DNA of 29,420 bases from positions 1 through 29,420 of the forward strand of contig CAZSBB010000056.1 in the NCBI GenBank assembly GCA_964605235.1, written 5' to 3'. How positions within the stretch are numbered: position 1 is the stretch's first letter; every line of letters starts with the position of its first letter. Below, piece by piece: positions 1-7,934 of the stretch. The notes beneath the pieces were generated by a model, which ran no database searches, was not told the origin of the DNA, and saw only the letters and a program-made list of their open reading frames with translations. This DNA comes from CAZSBB01 sp964605235 (GTDB lineage Bacteria > Planctomycetota > Phycisphaerae > Phycisphaerales > Phycisphaeraceae). The translations under genes were made by a program, and so were the position numbers.

Positions 1-35
1 GTCAGCCTAACGGCGCAACGGACTTTCATCCCCAT

Positions 36-54
36 CTCACGCTTCCGGCTCGTT
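36..54. repeat. Right half of an ACGAGCC/GGCTCGT palindromic repeat
   Basis: The sequence CTCACGCTTCCGGCTCGTT matches the right arm of the complete palindrome at 21956-22067, where the same CGCTTCCGGCTCGTT end is found. No matching left arm is visible in the 35 bases before it, so the copy is either truncated or starts outside the window. It is assigned to the dispersed palindrome family from sequence identity at the end only. Confidence 0.55.
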
Positions 55-122
55 GGGCGCGCGGCAACCTTGAGCGCCAGTGCCGTGTTATCCTGCTGCA
101 ACCTTGCACCGGAACAATCCTC

Positions 123-779
123 ATGCGCATCGAACCCCATAGCAAAGTGCTCTTCATCGGCGACTCCATCACCGACGCCGGCCGAGACGGCAACCAGAAA
201 GGCGAAGGCCTGTTTGAAGCCTACGGGCGCGGCTACGTGATCGTCGTCAAAGGGCTGCTCGACTGCCACTGCCCGCAACGCCGCCTGCGCGTGCTCAATC
301 AGGGCGTCAGCGGCAACAACGTCCGCGCCCTGGCCGACCGCTGGCAGCGCGATGTGCTGGCGCACAACCCGGACTGGCTGAGCGTGTGCATCGGCATCAA
401 CGACGTCTGGCGGCAGTTCGACACCCCGCTGATCGTTGAAAACCACGTCCCGCTGGAGGAGTACGAGCACACCCTGCAGCATCTGCTGGAAAAGACGCGC
501 CCGAGCCTCAAGGGCCTGGTGCTGATGACGCCGTACGTGATTGAACCCAACCGCGACGACGCCATGCGGCTGCGCATGACCGAGTACGCCCAGGCAGTGC
601 GGCGACTGGCGTCACACTACGACGCGGTGCTGGTGGACACACAGGCAGCGTTCGACGCTTACCTGGAGCATTACCACCCGATGTCGATCGCCTGGGACCG
701 CATTCACCCGAACCTGTCAGGCCACACCATCCTCGCCAGCGCGTGGCTGCGGGCGGTGGGGTTCCAGTGGCAGGGGTGA
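123..779 (+). CDS. SGNH/GDSL-family hydrolase (esterase/lipase-like)
   Basis: The 218-residue product has all the SGNH hydrolase blocks. Block I is FIGDSITDAGR with nucleophile Ser15, block II is GVSGNNVRAL supplying the oxyanion-hole Gly/Asn, block III is GINDVW with Asn93, and block V is DRIHPNLSGH with Asp192 and His195 completing the triad. Length and layout fit the single-domain bacterial GDSL family (similar to TesA or rhamnogalacturonan acetylesterase-like proteins), which hydrolyse acyl or acetyl esters. There is no signal peptide, so it should be cytoplasmic. The substrate cannot be told from sequence; removal of acetyl groups from a polysaccharide or oligosaccharide is one possibility. 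The ATG is preceded by only a weak GGAA ribosome site. The gene converges on the small gene ending at 823, 43 bp away. Confidence 0.9.
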   Translation: MRIEPHSKVLFIGDSITDAGRDGNQKGEGLFEAYGRGYVIVVKGLLDCHCPQRRLRVLNQGVSGNNVRALADRWQRDVLAHNPDWLSVCIGINDVWRQFDTPLIVENHVPLEEYEHTLQHLLEKTRPSLKGLVLMTPYVIEPNRDDAMRLRMTEYAQAVRRLASHYDAVLVDTQAAFDAYLEHYHPMSIAWDRIHPNLSGHTILASAWLRAVGFQWQG

Positions 780-822
780 TGTCGATCAGCAGTTTTACCA
801 AAGCCATGCCGATTAAAATCAG

Positions 823-1020
823 CTAGCTGGCAATCTTCGATGATGCATCTTGATGCCGCACAGTAGATGAATTCTGTGGGGATGAATCGGTTTGCGATCG
901 CTTGTCCACGTCTGCTTGATTCACGACAAACTGCTGGAAAAGCTGGTCATACGACAACCGACCCATGAGGTAATCCTCAAATCGGCGTTCAAACTCCAAG
1001 GCGGGTTTGGTTTGTGTCAT
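823..1020 (-). CDS. Small hypothetical protein (65 aa), translationally coupled to the GAF-like membrane protein
   Basis: I do not recognise this 65-residue protein. Its first half (residues 8-32) is a likely amphipathic helix rich in Glu, Phe, Arg and Leu (EFERRFEDYLMGRLSYDQLF). The second half is polar, rich in Ser, Gln and Asp, and probably disordered. The start ATG overlaps the stop codon of the upstream gene in an ATGA arrangement (1017-1020), the classical sign of translational coupling, so the two products are probably made together and may interact. Base composition is clearly lower in G+C than in the flanking icd and SGNH genes, as for its partner. There are no TM segments and no cysteines. 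The evidence that it is a real gene is the overlap and codon pattern, not homology. Confidence 0.6.
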   Translation of the reverse strand: MTQTKPALEFERRFEDYLMGRLSYDQLFQQFVVNQADVDKRSQTDSSPQNSSTVRHQDASSKIAS

Positions 1021-1823
1021 GACAGACCTCGTAGAAGCTCTAGCACCGTGATTATATACCCCACCTCTTTAATTCGGAACTCCCATTCGACAGAAAATGC
1101 GCTCGGAATGGTGGCATCGAGATTGACCACGCCAATTGGCACTTCGCCAGTGAGCAGTGGCACAGAAATAAAGCTGCGATAAGGAAGCCTTTCGCCGTAT
1201 GCCTCAACCCGAAGAGCGTCCCAAGCATCCGTTTCGACAAAAACCACTTGATTCCGCACTGCCTGAGCAGCACCAGCCTCAACACTATCGACGTGAATAA
1301 TCCTTTGCCTTGGTCGACTTTCCAGCGGCCGATCACGACACTTGGTCTGTAAGTTTCGCGTTTCGGAATTAAACCGCATAAAGCTCGCAGACACTGCGTC
1401 ATTCGGACAACTCAATTCTGCAGTGGCGGTCTGGACCAAGTGGCCGAGCAATCGTTCCTGCAACTGATCAATTCGCGCTTCATACTGGCTGCGGTTGACA
1501 GCTCGCTGATTGCGTCGTTCATCAACCAATTTTGCCAACAGCCACAAGACTCCAACAGATGCTTTGGTCCGATCTGCAAGTTCGTTGCGAGAAAATATCC
1601 GCTCGCCTTCAGCAACAACTCCAGACCAAGCCCAAGCTACGAGAACAAGCCCCCAACAGGCCCAAATCACCCATAGGGTGGCGAGAAGATTGAAGATGGG
1701 ACCGAAAAGGCCAAAAGCAATAATCGGTGCCGCTCCGCCAACCACTCGAGCCATGCCCAGCAGGTTGGCGGATCGGGCAACCCTGTAGAACCACAGACAC
1801 ACTCTTGACCACGATGACAGCAC
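1017..1823 (-). CDS. Two-TM membrane protein with C-terminal GAF-like domain
   Basis: The 268-residue product starts at a GTG with a good ribosome site (AAGGGGG five bases upstream). Residues 25-70 form a hydrophobic Trp/Leu/Ala-rich stretch that reads as two closely spaced transmembrane helices. Residues 95-130 are a charged, probably coiled-coil helix. Residues ~140-265 look like a degenerate GAF domain: a strand-rich segment with YRSFISVPLL, GEVPIGVVNLDA and a final helix ITVLELLRGL is the usual GAF ending. GAF domains bind small ligands such as cyclic nucleotides, or mediate signalling. No output domain follows, so the TM hairpin itself may be the effector, or the protein may signal through its 65-residue partner. 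It begins 19 bp after the icd stop on the same strand and could be co-transcribed. G+C is visibly lower than in neighbours, suggesting acquisition. The GAF assignment is by pattern only. Confidence 0.75.
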   Translation of the reverse strand: MLSSWSRVCLWFYRVARSANLLGMARVVGGAAPIIAFGLFGPIFNLLATLWVIWACWGLVLVAWAWSGVVAEGERIFSRNELADRTKASVGVLWLLAKLVDERRNQRAVNRSQYEARIDQLQERLLGHLVQTATAELSCPNDAVSASFMRFNSETRNLQTKCRDRPLESRPRQRIIHVDSVEAGAAQAVRNQVVFVETDAWDALRVEAYGERLPYRSFISVPLLTGEVPIGVVNLDATIPSAFSVEWEFRIKEVGYIITVLELLRGLS

Positions 1824-1842
1824 ATCTACCCCCTTATGCTCA

Positions 1843-3072
1843 TCACCCCATCGCCTTGATCACCGCATCACCAAACGCGCTGCACTTGACCTCGACGGCC
1901 CCTTCCATCAGGCGGGCGAAGTCGTAGGTCACGGTTTTGGCGCTGATGGCGCCGTCCATGCCCTTGATGATCAGGTCCGCCGCTTCGGTCCAGCCGAGGT
2001 AGCGGAGCATCATTTCGCCCGACAGGATGACTGAGCCGGGGTTCACTTTGTCCAGCCCGGCATACTTGGGGGCGGTGCCGTGGGTGGCTTCAAAAATCGC
2101 GTGGCCGGTCTGGTAGTTGATGTTGCCGCCGGGGGCGATGCCGATGCCGCCGACCTGCGCCGCCAGGGCGTCGGAGATGTAATCGCCGTTGAGGTTGAGG
2201 GTGGCGAGCACCGAATACTCGGCGGGGCGGGTGAGGATCTGCTGGAGCATGGCGTCGGCGATCACATCCTTGATGAGAATCTCCTGGCCGTCCTTGGTCA
2301 CCAGCTTCTGCCACGGGCCGGCGTCGATCACCTTGGCGCCGTACTTCTCCGCGGCCAGCTGATAGCCCCAGTCGCGAAAGCCCCCTTCGGTGAACTTCAT
2401 GATGTTGCCCTTGTGCACCAGCGTCACGCTCGGGCAATGGTTGGCGATGGCGTAGTCGATCGCGGCCGCCACCAGCCGCTGCGTGCCTTCCTTGCTCACC
2501 GGCTTGATGCCGATGCCGCAGGTGTCCGGGAAGCGAATCTTCGCGTACTGCTTGGGGAACGCCTCGGCGAACAGCTTCTTGAACTTGGCGACGTCTTCGC
2601 TGCCTTCCTGAAACTCGATGCCGGCGTAAATGTCCTCGGTGTTCTCGCGGAAGATCACCATGTCCACGAGCTGCGGCTCCCGCACCGGCGACGGCACGCC
2701 GTTGAACCAGCGCACCGGACGCAGACACACGTACAGGTCCAGAATCTGCCGCAGCGCCACGTTCAGCGAGCGAATGCCGCCGCCCACCGGCGTGGTCAAC
2801 GGGCCCTTGATGCCCACCAGGTATTCCTTGAACGCCGCCAGCGTTTCGTCGGGCAGCCAGCTATTGACCGCCTTGAAGCTCTTTTCACCCGCGAGCACTT
2901 CCTTCCACACGATCTGGCGCTGGCCGGCGTAGGCCTTGGCGACTGCCGCGTCGAACACTTTCTGCGACGCCCGCCAGATATCCGGCCCGGTGCCATCGCC
3001 TTCAATGAAAGGAATGATCGGTTGCGCGGGAACTGCCAAGCCTGTTGCCGTCTTGCGAATCGCCTCCGCCAT
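1843..3072 (-). CDS. icd: NADP-dependent isocitrate dehydrogenase
   Basis: The enzyme converts isocitrate and NADP+ to 2-oxoglutarate, CO2 and NADPH in the TCA cycle (cytoplasm). The 409-residue protein aligns along its whole length with E. coli Icd. It has FIEGDGTGPD near the N-terminus, TTPVGGGIRSLNVALRQ with the phosphorylatable/substrate Ser102, FRENTEDIYAGIE, VHKGNIMKFTEG, NLNGDYISDALAAQVGG and HGTAPKYAGLDKVNPGS. The Lys-Tyr of APKYAG, the Val of DKVNP, and Tyr/Arg in TYDFARLM are the NADP-specificity residues of the bacterial enzyme, so NADP use is expected. ATG at 3072 is preferred over an in-frame TTG at 3087 because GGAG lies 9 bases before the ATG and actually overlaps the TTG codon. 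The upstream interval to 3302 is shared with the divergent membrane-protein gene. The GAF-like gene follows after 19 bp. Confidence 0.97.
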   Translation of the reverse strand: MAEAIRKTATGLAVPAQPIIPFIEGDGTGPDIWRASQKVFDAAVAKAYAGQRQIVWKEVLAGEKSFKAVNSWLPDETLAAFKEYLVGIKGPLTTPVGGGIRSLNVALRQILDLYVCLRPVRWFNGVPSPVREPQLVDMVIFRENTEDIYAGIEFQEGSEDVAKFKKLFAEAFPKQYAKIRFPDTCGIGIKPVSKEGTQRLVAAAIDYAIANHCPSVTLVHKGNIMKFTEGGFRDWGYQLAAEKYGAKVIDAGPWQKLVTKDGQEILIKDVIADAMLQQILTRPAEYSVLATLNLNGDYISDALAAQVGGIGIAPGGNINYQTGHAIFEATHGTAPKYAGLDKVNPGSVILSGEMMLRYLGWTEAADLIIKGMDGAISAKTVTYDFARLMEGAVEVKCSAFGDAVIKAMG

Positions 3073-3301
3073 GGAGCGTGTCTCCAAACCTGTGGGGTGT
3101 ATGAACCGTCACCCATGCCGACCAAGCACAGGCAAGCGCGGCAGTATATCGAAAACCCACTCTCCCGGACCTCGAAAAATCCATTCGACGGAATACCGGT
3201 CGGCACTCAACCCCCGCGTTACACTATGGTTCAACCCGCGGCGCGGCCGGCGCGTCGCCTCACCGCATCCGGGTCGCCAGGAGGGCTTCGCGCTTCCGCC
3301 C

Positions 3302-3901
3302 ATGACCGCAGGCGCCGCCATCTCGCTCCCTCTGGCTGCCGGGTTCTTTCGCAACCCCGACTGGATTCTCGTCCTGGGCGTGCTCATGCTCACCGTCTGG
3401 GCGATGATGCGCCTCGCCTCCCGCCGCAAACGTGGTCAACCCAACCTCTCCGCCCAGGAACAGATCGAACGCAACCACCAGGCGCGCGGCGTCCGCGGCG
3501 ACCTCGAAGACCTCATGGTCGAAATCGAACAGATGGCTAAACGCATGAGCGCCCAACTCGACGCCAAAGCCATTCGACTCGAACGCCTGCTCGACGAAAC
3601 CGACCAACGCATCGCCTACCTCGAACAGTTGCAGCAGCGCCAACCCGCCACCTCGGACACGGCGATCAGCCCGGACTCCTCGGACACCCCGGACGCCGGC
3701 GCTCCCGGGCCTCACGCCACCGCCGCCCCTCCCACGCCCGGCTTCACCCCCCCGCCGCCGGTCGATGACCTGCAGGACGATCCCCTGCTGAGCAAGGTCT
3801 ATCAACTCGCCGACGCCGGCCTGGACGCCAACGCCATCGCCCGGGAGATCGGCGACCACGTGGGCAAGGTGGAACTCATCCTCGCCCTGCGCCGGGTTTG
3901 A
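3302..3901 (+). CDS. Membrane-anchored coiled-coil protein with C-terminal DUF6115/SwrB-like helix-turn-helix tail
   Basis: The 199-residue protein has one N-terminal transmembrane helix (about residues 17-36, DWILVLGVLMLTVW). A long charged coiled coil follows (residues ~45-115; EDLMVEIEQMAKRMSAQL onward), then a Pro/Ala/Thr-rich linker (~120-160). It ends in a short conserved-looking helical tail, VYQLADAGLDANAIAREIG plus GKVELILALRRV. That tail resembles the ending of SwrB-type and DUF6115/DUF2802 proteins, which sit near flagellar genes in Firmicutes and other phyla. No flagellar genes are visible here, so the function is open. The ATG at 3302 is chosen because the TM segment follows at once and GGAGG lies upstream, although the spacing (~16 bases) is long. 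The gene is divergent from icd and converges on the AraC gene. Confidence 0.7.
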   Translation: MTAGAAISLPLAAGFFRNPDWILVLGVLMLTVWAMMRLASRRKRGQPNLSAQEQIERNHQARGVRGDLEDLMVEIEQMAKRMSAQLDAKAIRLERLLDETDQRIAYLEQLQQRQPATSDTAISPDSSDTPDAGAPGPHATAAPPTPGFTPPPPVDDLQDDPLLSKVYQLADAGLDANAIAREIGDHVGKVELILALRRV

Positions 3902-3953
3902 CGCCTGAACGTCCATCTTCCCATGCGCTGCGCATCACCACGCCCACCGTTAG

Positions 3954-3972
3954 CCCCGGGCTCCGCCCGGGG
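3954..3972. terminator. GC-rich hairpin between convergent genes (possible bidirectional terminator / planctomycete TTAGCCCCGGG repeat)
   Basis: CCCCGGG at 3954-3960 pairs exactly with CCCGGGG at 3966-3972 across a 5-base loop, in the context GTTAGCCCCGGGCTCCGCCC. It lies in the 91-bp gap between two convergent genes ending at 3901 and 3993. There is no T-run, so intrinsic termination is uncertain. The TTAGCCCCGGG...GGGG motif is familiar to me as a dispersed intergenic hairpin in planctomycetes. Confidence 0.55.
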
Positions 3973-3992
3973 ACATCTCATCGTCCACCAGC

Positions 3993-4799
3993 TCACCCCC
4001 GCAGCTTCCCCGGACTCACGCCGTACCGTTTCTTGAACAGCTTGGCGAAGTGGTACACATCGTCATAGCCCACCTGCTCGGCGGCATCGCGCACGCGCAG
4101 GCCGCGTTCGCGCAGCAGGTACGCCGCCCGCTGCATCCGCAGGCGAATGACGTATTCGATGGCGGGGGTGTGGAAATGTTCCTTGAACAGAGCACAGAAG
4201 TGGGCGACGGAGAGGTTCGCCATGCGGGCGAGTTGCGGCAGGCGGACGGGTTGATGGAAATGGCTGTCGAGATGCAGCCGAACCTGCATGAGCCGATGCG
4301 GAGGTTGGGGCAGGCGGGCGCGGCGGCGAGCGCGGGCGAGGGTGCGTAGGCCGTTCTCGATCAGGTTGCGGGCGATGCGGGGGTCAGGCTTGAACGGACC
4401 CGCCAGTTCCTGATGCAGTTCCTCGAGCCAGTGTTCGATGAGCGAGGGTTCGTTGAGCGCGAGGACTTCGTTGCAGGGGAGCTGGGTTTCCCGCAGCCAG
4501 CGTTTGAGCAACGAGCCCGCCCCGTGCAACCAGGAGTGCGCCCAGGGACGTTCGGGCACGCCATATTTCTGCGGCTGATGCGGGGTCCAGATGATGAAGC
4601 TCCCGGCAGGACAGCGCGCTTCGCCCTGCTGCGTGCCGATGAGCGTCTCCTGATAAAAGTACATGAACAGGTAATCGGTGCGGCCCTGCCGACGCTCGAC
4701 CACGGTGGGCGGCATCTGCTCCTGAATGCCAATTCCATGCACGCTCAGCGCGGGGGTGTCGATCGGGTACGGCTCAAAGAAGTGTTTGAAGCCCTGCAT
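3993..4799 (-). CDS. AraC-family transcriptional regulator
   Basis: The 268-residue protein has an N-terminal cupin-like ligand domain (residues ~10-140; TDYLFMYFYQETLIGTQQGE and PAGSFIIWTPHQPQKYG) and a C-terminal pair of helix-turn-helix motifs. HTH1 is VRLPQLARMANLSVAHFCAL and HTH2 is VRDAAEQVGYDDVYHFAKLF, followed by the signature KKRYGVSPGKLRG. This is the standard AraC/XylS architecture, usually sensing a sugar or other small molecule. The ATG at 4799 is chosen because the upstream in-frame extension runs into a palindromic repeat. No ribosome site precedes it, but a TTATCT -10-like element ends 9 bases upstream, so the message may be leaderless. The target is unknown; nearby genes on this strand end far upstream. 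Confidence 0.9.
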   Translation of the reverse strand: MQGFKHFFEPYPIDTPALSVHGIGIQEQMPPTVVERRQGRTDYLFMYFYQETLIGTQQGEARCPAGSFIIWTPHQPQKYGVPERPWAHSWLHGAGSLLKRWLRETQLPCNEVLALNEPSLIEHWLEELHQELAGPFKPDPRIARNLIENGLRTLARARRRARLPQPPHRLMQVRLHLDSHFHQPVRLPQLARMANLSVAHFCALFKEHFHTPAIEYVIRLRMQRAAYLLRERGLRVRDAAEQVGYDDVYHFAKLFKKRYGVSPGKLRG

Positions 4800-4808
4800 G
4801 GGACTGGA

Positions 4809-4814
4809 AGATAA
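4809..4814 (-). promoter_or_regulatory. Putative -10 element (TTATCT) of the AraC gene; possible leaderless start
   Basis: On the minus strand TTATCT lies 9 bases before the ATG at 4799, and no purine-rich ribosome site is present between them. That spacing would put the transcript start at or within a few bases of the start codon. No convincing -35 was found. Confidence 0.35.
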
Positions 4815-4877
4815 CACAATTGCCGCGCGGGTCGGCGTATTTGAGATTGCAGGGCATGCGCCTGTGCCAACTTTTTG

Positions 4878-4966
4878 ACGAGCCCCGCGCGTCAGCAAGG
4901 GGTGGCGGCGCAGCCGCAGCGGGGTGACGCTACGAAAGCCACCCCTCCCTCACGGTCGGGGCTCGT
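4878..4966. repeat. ACGAGCC/GGCTCGT palindromic repeat, complete copy
   Basis: Arms 4878-4903 and 4941-4966 are inverted copies of each other (21 of 26 positions by my count). They start ACGAGCCCCG and end CGGGGCTCGT, and enclose a 37-base centre. The inner ends AGGGGT / ACCCCT also pair. The element lies between two divergent genes, the AraC gene (-) and ileS (+). Near-identical copies are at 20352-20439 and 25470-25558. It encodes nothing evident; it is probably a REP-like or MITE-like element. Confidence 0.85.
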
Positions 4967-5044
4967 TGAGCACCCGGCGCTGGGGGTACATATGTTGGCC
5001 CTGCGCGCTGGCGGGCTGTACGGACGCTGCCGCTCCCGCATCGC

Positions 5045-5050
5045 TATACT
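5045..5050 (+). promoter_or_regulatory. Putative -10 element (TATACT) of ileS
   Basis: TATACT ends 9 bases before the ileS ATG at 5060, close to the TATAAT consensus. No good -35 is visible at 16-18 bases upstream. No ribosome-binding site is seen between it and the ATG, so the ileS transcript may have a very short leader or none. A T-box leader, usual for aminoacyl-tRNA synthetase genes in Firmicutes, is absent. Confidence 0.4.
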
Positions 5051-5059
5051 GCCGCCGCT

Positions 5060-7900
5060 ATGAACGACCAAGCCAAAGCGGCGAAAAACGCCCTCAAGAA
5101 GACGCTCAACCTGCCCCAGACCCGCTTTCCCATGAAAGCCAATCTGGTGCAGAATGAGCCGGCCTCGCTCAAACGCTGGACCGCCGGCAAGCTGTATCAG
5201 CAGTTGCGCGAACGCCGCGCCGGCTCGCCGCGCTATGTGTTCCACGATGGCCCGCCGTACGCCAACGGCTCGATCCATCTGGGTCACCTGCTCAACAAGG
5301 TGCTCAAGGACTTCGTCGTCCGCAGCCAGTCCATGGCGGGACGCGATTGCCCGTACATCCCCGGCTGGGACTGCCACGGCCTGCCCATCGAGCACAAGGT
5401 CATGCAGGAACTGGGCGACAAGGCCCGCGAACTCGTCGCGCCGCAGATCCGCAAGCGCTGTGCTGACTACGCGCAGAAGTTCGTCAAGCTGCAGGCGATG
5501 CAGATGCAGCGGCTGCTGACGTTGGCGGATTACGACGATCCCTATCTGACCATGGAGCCGCGCTACGAAGCCGCCACGCTGGAGGTCTTCGCCCGGCTGG
5601 TCGAGGAGGGCCTCGTCTTCCGGCAGCTCAAGCCCGTGCACTGGTCGATCGAAAACCGCACCGCGCTGGCGGATGCGGAGTTGGAGTACTACGACCGCAA
5701 AGATGTCAGCGTGTATGTGCGGTTTCCAGTGCGCTGCGAGGAGGAAAAGCTCGACCTGCTGATCTGGACCACCACGCCCTGGACCCTGCCGGCCAACCTT
5801 GCGGTAGCGGTCAGTGAGCGCGCGGAGTATGGCGTCTATCCCACCGCCGCCGGCCGAGCGCTGGTGGTTGCCGTCGATCTCGCCAAACAGGTCTTTGGTC
5901 ATCTCAAACAGGAAGCCCCCGCGCCCACGCGCGTGCTGCGCGGCAGCGATCTGCTCGCTTACACCTATGACCATCCCTTCGTCGCCGACGGCAAAGCCCG
6001 CCCCGTCGTCACCGCGGACTACGTGACCATGGAAGACGGCACCGGCCTGGTGCACACCGCGCCGGGCCATGGCGTCGAGGACTACCAGACCGCCATGCGG
6101 CTGGGCATCGACATCTACTGCCCCGTCCGCGACGACGGCACCATGGACGACACCGTGCCCGCCTGGCTGCGCGGCAAGAGCGTGTGGGAAGCCAACACCC
6201 TCGTCGTCGAACACCTGCGCCAGTCGGGCCATCTGTTTCACGATCATCAGTTCACCCACAGCTATCCCCACGACTGGCGCGGCAAGACGCCGGTCATCTT
6301 CCGCGCCACCGAGCAGTGGTTCATCAGCGTCGATCAGACCACGAAAACCACCGGCCAATCGCTGCGGCAGATGGCGCTCAACGTCACCGCCAGCGACGTG
6401 CAGTTCATCCCCGCGTGGGGCCGCAACCGCATGCGCGGCATGCTCGAGTCGCGCCCCGACTGGTGCATCAGCCGACAACGCGCGTGGGGGCTGCCCATCC
6501 CCGGCTTCATCGGCCCGGATGAACAGCCGCTGCTCACCGCCGCGAGCGTGCGCGCCGTCGCCAGCCTGATCGCCCAGAAGGGATCGGACGTCTGGTTCCA
6601 CGCCACCCCCGCCGAGCTGCTGGCGAACTATGACCCGCAAGCTGATGCCGCGGCTCCCGCCTGGGCCAAGCTTCCGGGGGCGCTGGAGAAGTTGCAAAAG
6701 GGCCGGGACATTTTCGACGTCTGGTTCGAGTCCGGCTCCAGCTGGAATGCCGTCATGCGCCAGCGCCAGCTCGCCAAGGACGCCGACGCCAGCGCCATCA
6801 CCGACCTGTATCTGGAAGGCTCCGACCAGCACCGCGGCTGGTTCCAGCTTTCGCTGCTGCCGTGTCTGGGCGCCACCGGCAAGTCGCCGTTCGGCACCGT
6901 GCTGACGCATGGGTTCATGGTCGACAAAGACGGCCGGAAGATGAGCAAGAGTCTGGGCAACACGCTGGAGGTGGAGGAACTGCTCAAGGAGTTCGGCGCG
7001 GATGTTTGCCGATGGTGGGTCAGCACGCTCAACGCGGACAACGACATCAAGGTCGATCACGAGTTCTTTCGGCTCGCCGGCGAGGAATACCGCAAGGTGC
7101 GCAACACGCTGCGGTTCGTGCTGAGCAACCTGTACGACTACGACCCGCAGCAGCACAAGGTGCGCTTCGAGGACGCCGACGCCAGCAGTCTGGACGCCTG
7201 GCTCACCGGCGAACTGGTCAAGCTCGCCCAGCGCGTGCAGCAGGCGTATGACCAACTCAGCTACCGCGTGGTCAGCGAAAGCCTGTTCGACTTCTGCAAC
7301 GACACGCTCTCGGCGGTGTACCTGGCGGCGGTCAAAGATCGGCTGTATTGCGACGCCCCCGACAGCCCGCGCCGCCGCCGGACGCAGACCACGCTCTACC
7401 GCGTGGCGGACACGCTGATTCGCTTGCTTGCTCCCCTGCTGCCGCATACTGCGGATGAAGCCTGGCAGGCGCTGCGGGGCGAGCAGGCGGAGTCCGTGCA
7501 TCTGCAGACTTTTGCCGACGTGCAGTGCCTGACGCAGATTCCCGTGCACGCCCAGTGGCCCGCGGTGATGAAGCAGCGCGAAAGCTGGATGAAGGTCCTC
7601 GAAGACTTCCGGCAGCAGGCGGGCGTGGACAATCCGCTGGACCTGGGCTTGCGCTTGCCGACTTCCGCTGCGGGTGAGCTGGACCTCGCGGGCTTCGACG
7701 CCGGCGAGCTGGCGGACCTGTGCGGCATCAGCAAGGTGGAGTTGAGTGCCGACGCCACGGCGCCCGTTGCGCTGGACCTGCGCGAGCAGCCGCGTTGCGA
7801 GCGGTCGTGGAAGCGCGACGGCACCGTGCGGGAGTATCCGTACGAAGGCGAAGCGGTGCCGTTCTCCGCGCGCGACGCCGGCGTGCTGGGGTTGGCGTAA
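5060..7900 (+). CDS. ileS: Isoleucyl-tRNA synthetase
   Basis: The enzyme charges tRNA-Ile with isoleucine using ATP, with editing of mischarged valine; it is cytoplasmic and essential. The 946-residue product is full length for the bacterial-type enzyme. Class I signatures are present: PYANGSIHLGH (HIGH motif, residues 73-76) and GRKMSKSLGN (KMSKS, residues 627-631). The CP1 editing region contains IWTTTPWTLPANLAVAV and GTGLVHTAPGHGVEDY with the conserved Thr-rich and Gly-His elements. The anticodon-binding helical domain follows. The C-terminal zinc finger, normally two CxxC pairs, is degenerate: only Cys913 (CERSWKR) remains and the second pair is missing, with the protein ending about 33 residues later. 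The start is the ATG preceded by TATACT; an alternative internal Met25 would cut into the conserved N-terminal helix. The gene is followed by a large palindrome. Confidence 0.97.
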   Translation: MNDQAKAAKNALKKTLNLPQTRFPMKANLVQNEPASLKRWTAGKLYQQLRERRAGSPRYVFHDGPPYANGSIHLGHLLNKVLKDFVVRSQSMAGRDCPYIPGWDCHGLPIEHKVMQELGDKARELVAPQIRKRCADYAQKFVKLQAMQMQRLLTLADYDDPYLTMEPRYEAATLEVFARLVEEGLVFRQLKPVHWSIENRTALADAELEYYDRKDVSVYVRFPVRCEEEKLDLLIWTTTPWTLPANLAVAVSERAEYGVYPTAAGRALVVAVDLAKQVFGHLKQEAPAPTRVLRGSDLLAYTYDHPFVADGKARPVVTADYVTMEDGTGLVHTAPGHGVEDYQTAMRLGIDIYCPVRDDGTMDDTVPAWLRGKSVWEANTLVVEHLRQSGHLFHDHQFTHSYPHDWRGKTPVIFRATEQWFISVDQTTKTTGQSLRQMALNVTASDVQFIPAWGRNRMRGMLESRPDWCISRQRAWGLPIPGFIGPDEQPLLTAASVRAVASLIAQKGSDVWFHATPAELLANYDPQADAAAPAWAKLPGALEKLQKGRDIFDVWFESGSSWNAVMRQRQLAKDADASAITDLYLEGSDQHRGWFQLSLLPCLGATGKSPFGTVLTHGFMVDKDGRKMSKSLGNTLEVEELLKEFGADVCRWWVSTLNADNDIKVDHEFFRLAGEEYRKVRNTLRFVLSNLYDYDPQQHKVRFEDADASSLDAWLTGELVKLAQRVQQAYDQLSYRVVSESLFDFCNDTLSAVYLAAVKDRLYCDAPDSPRRRRTQTTLYRVADTLIRLLAPLLPHTADEAWQALRGEQAESVHLQTFADVQCLTQIPVHAQWPAVMKQRESWMKVLEDFRQQAGVDNPLDLGLRLPTSAAGELDLAGFDAGELADLCGISKVELSADATAPVALDLREQPRCERSWKRDGTVREYPYEGEAVPFSARDAGVLGLA

Positions 7901-7934
7901 AGCAGTCAGCCAGGAAGCAGCTTCGGGGGCCGGG

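Noticed and set aside
2080..3540. 486-codon plus-strand frame opposite icd
   Set aside because: Antisense to icd along most of its length; no recognisable motif.
4970..5059. T-box or other leader element before ileS
   Set aside because: Only about 90 bases separate the repeat from the ATG and no T-box sequence or specifier stem is seen.
4892..7549. 885-codon open frame on the minus strand opposite ileS
   Set aside because: It lies wholly antisense to a certain gene in GC-rich DNA where such frames arise by chance; the translation is Arg/His/Gly/Val-rich with no domain.
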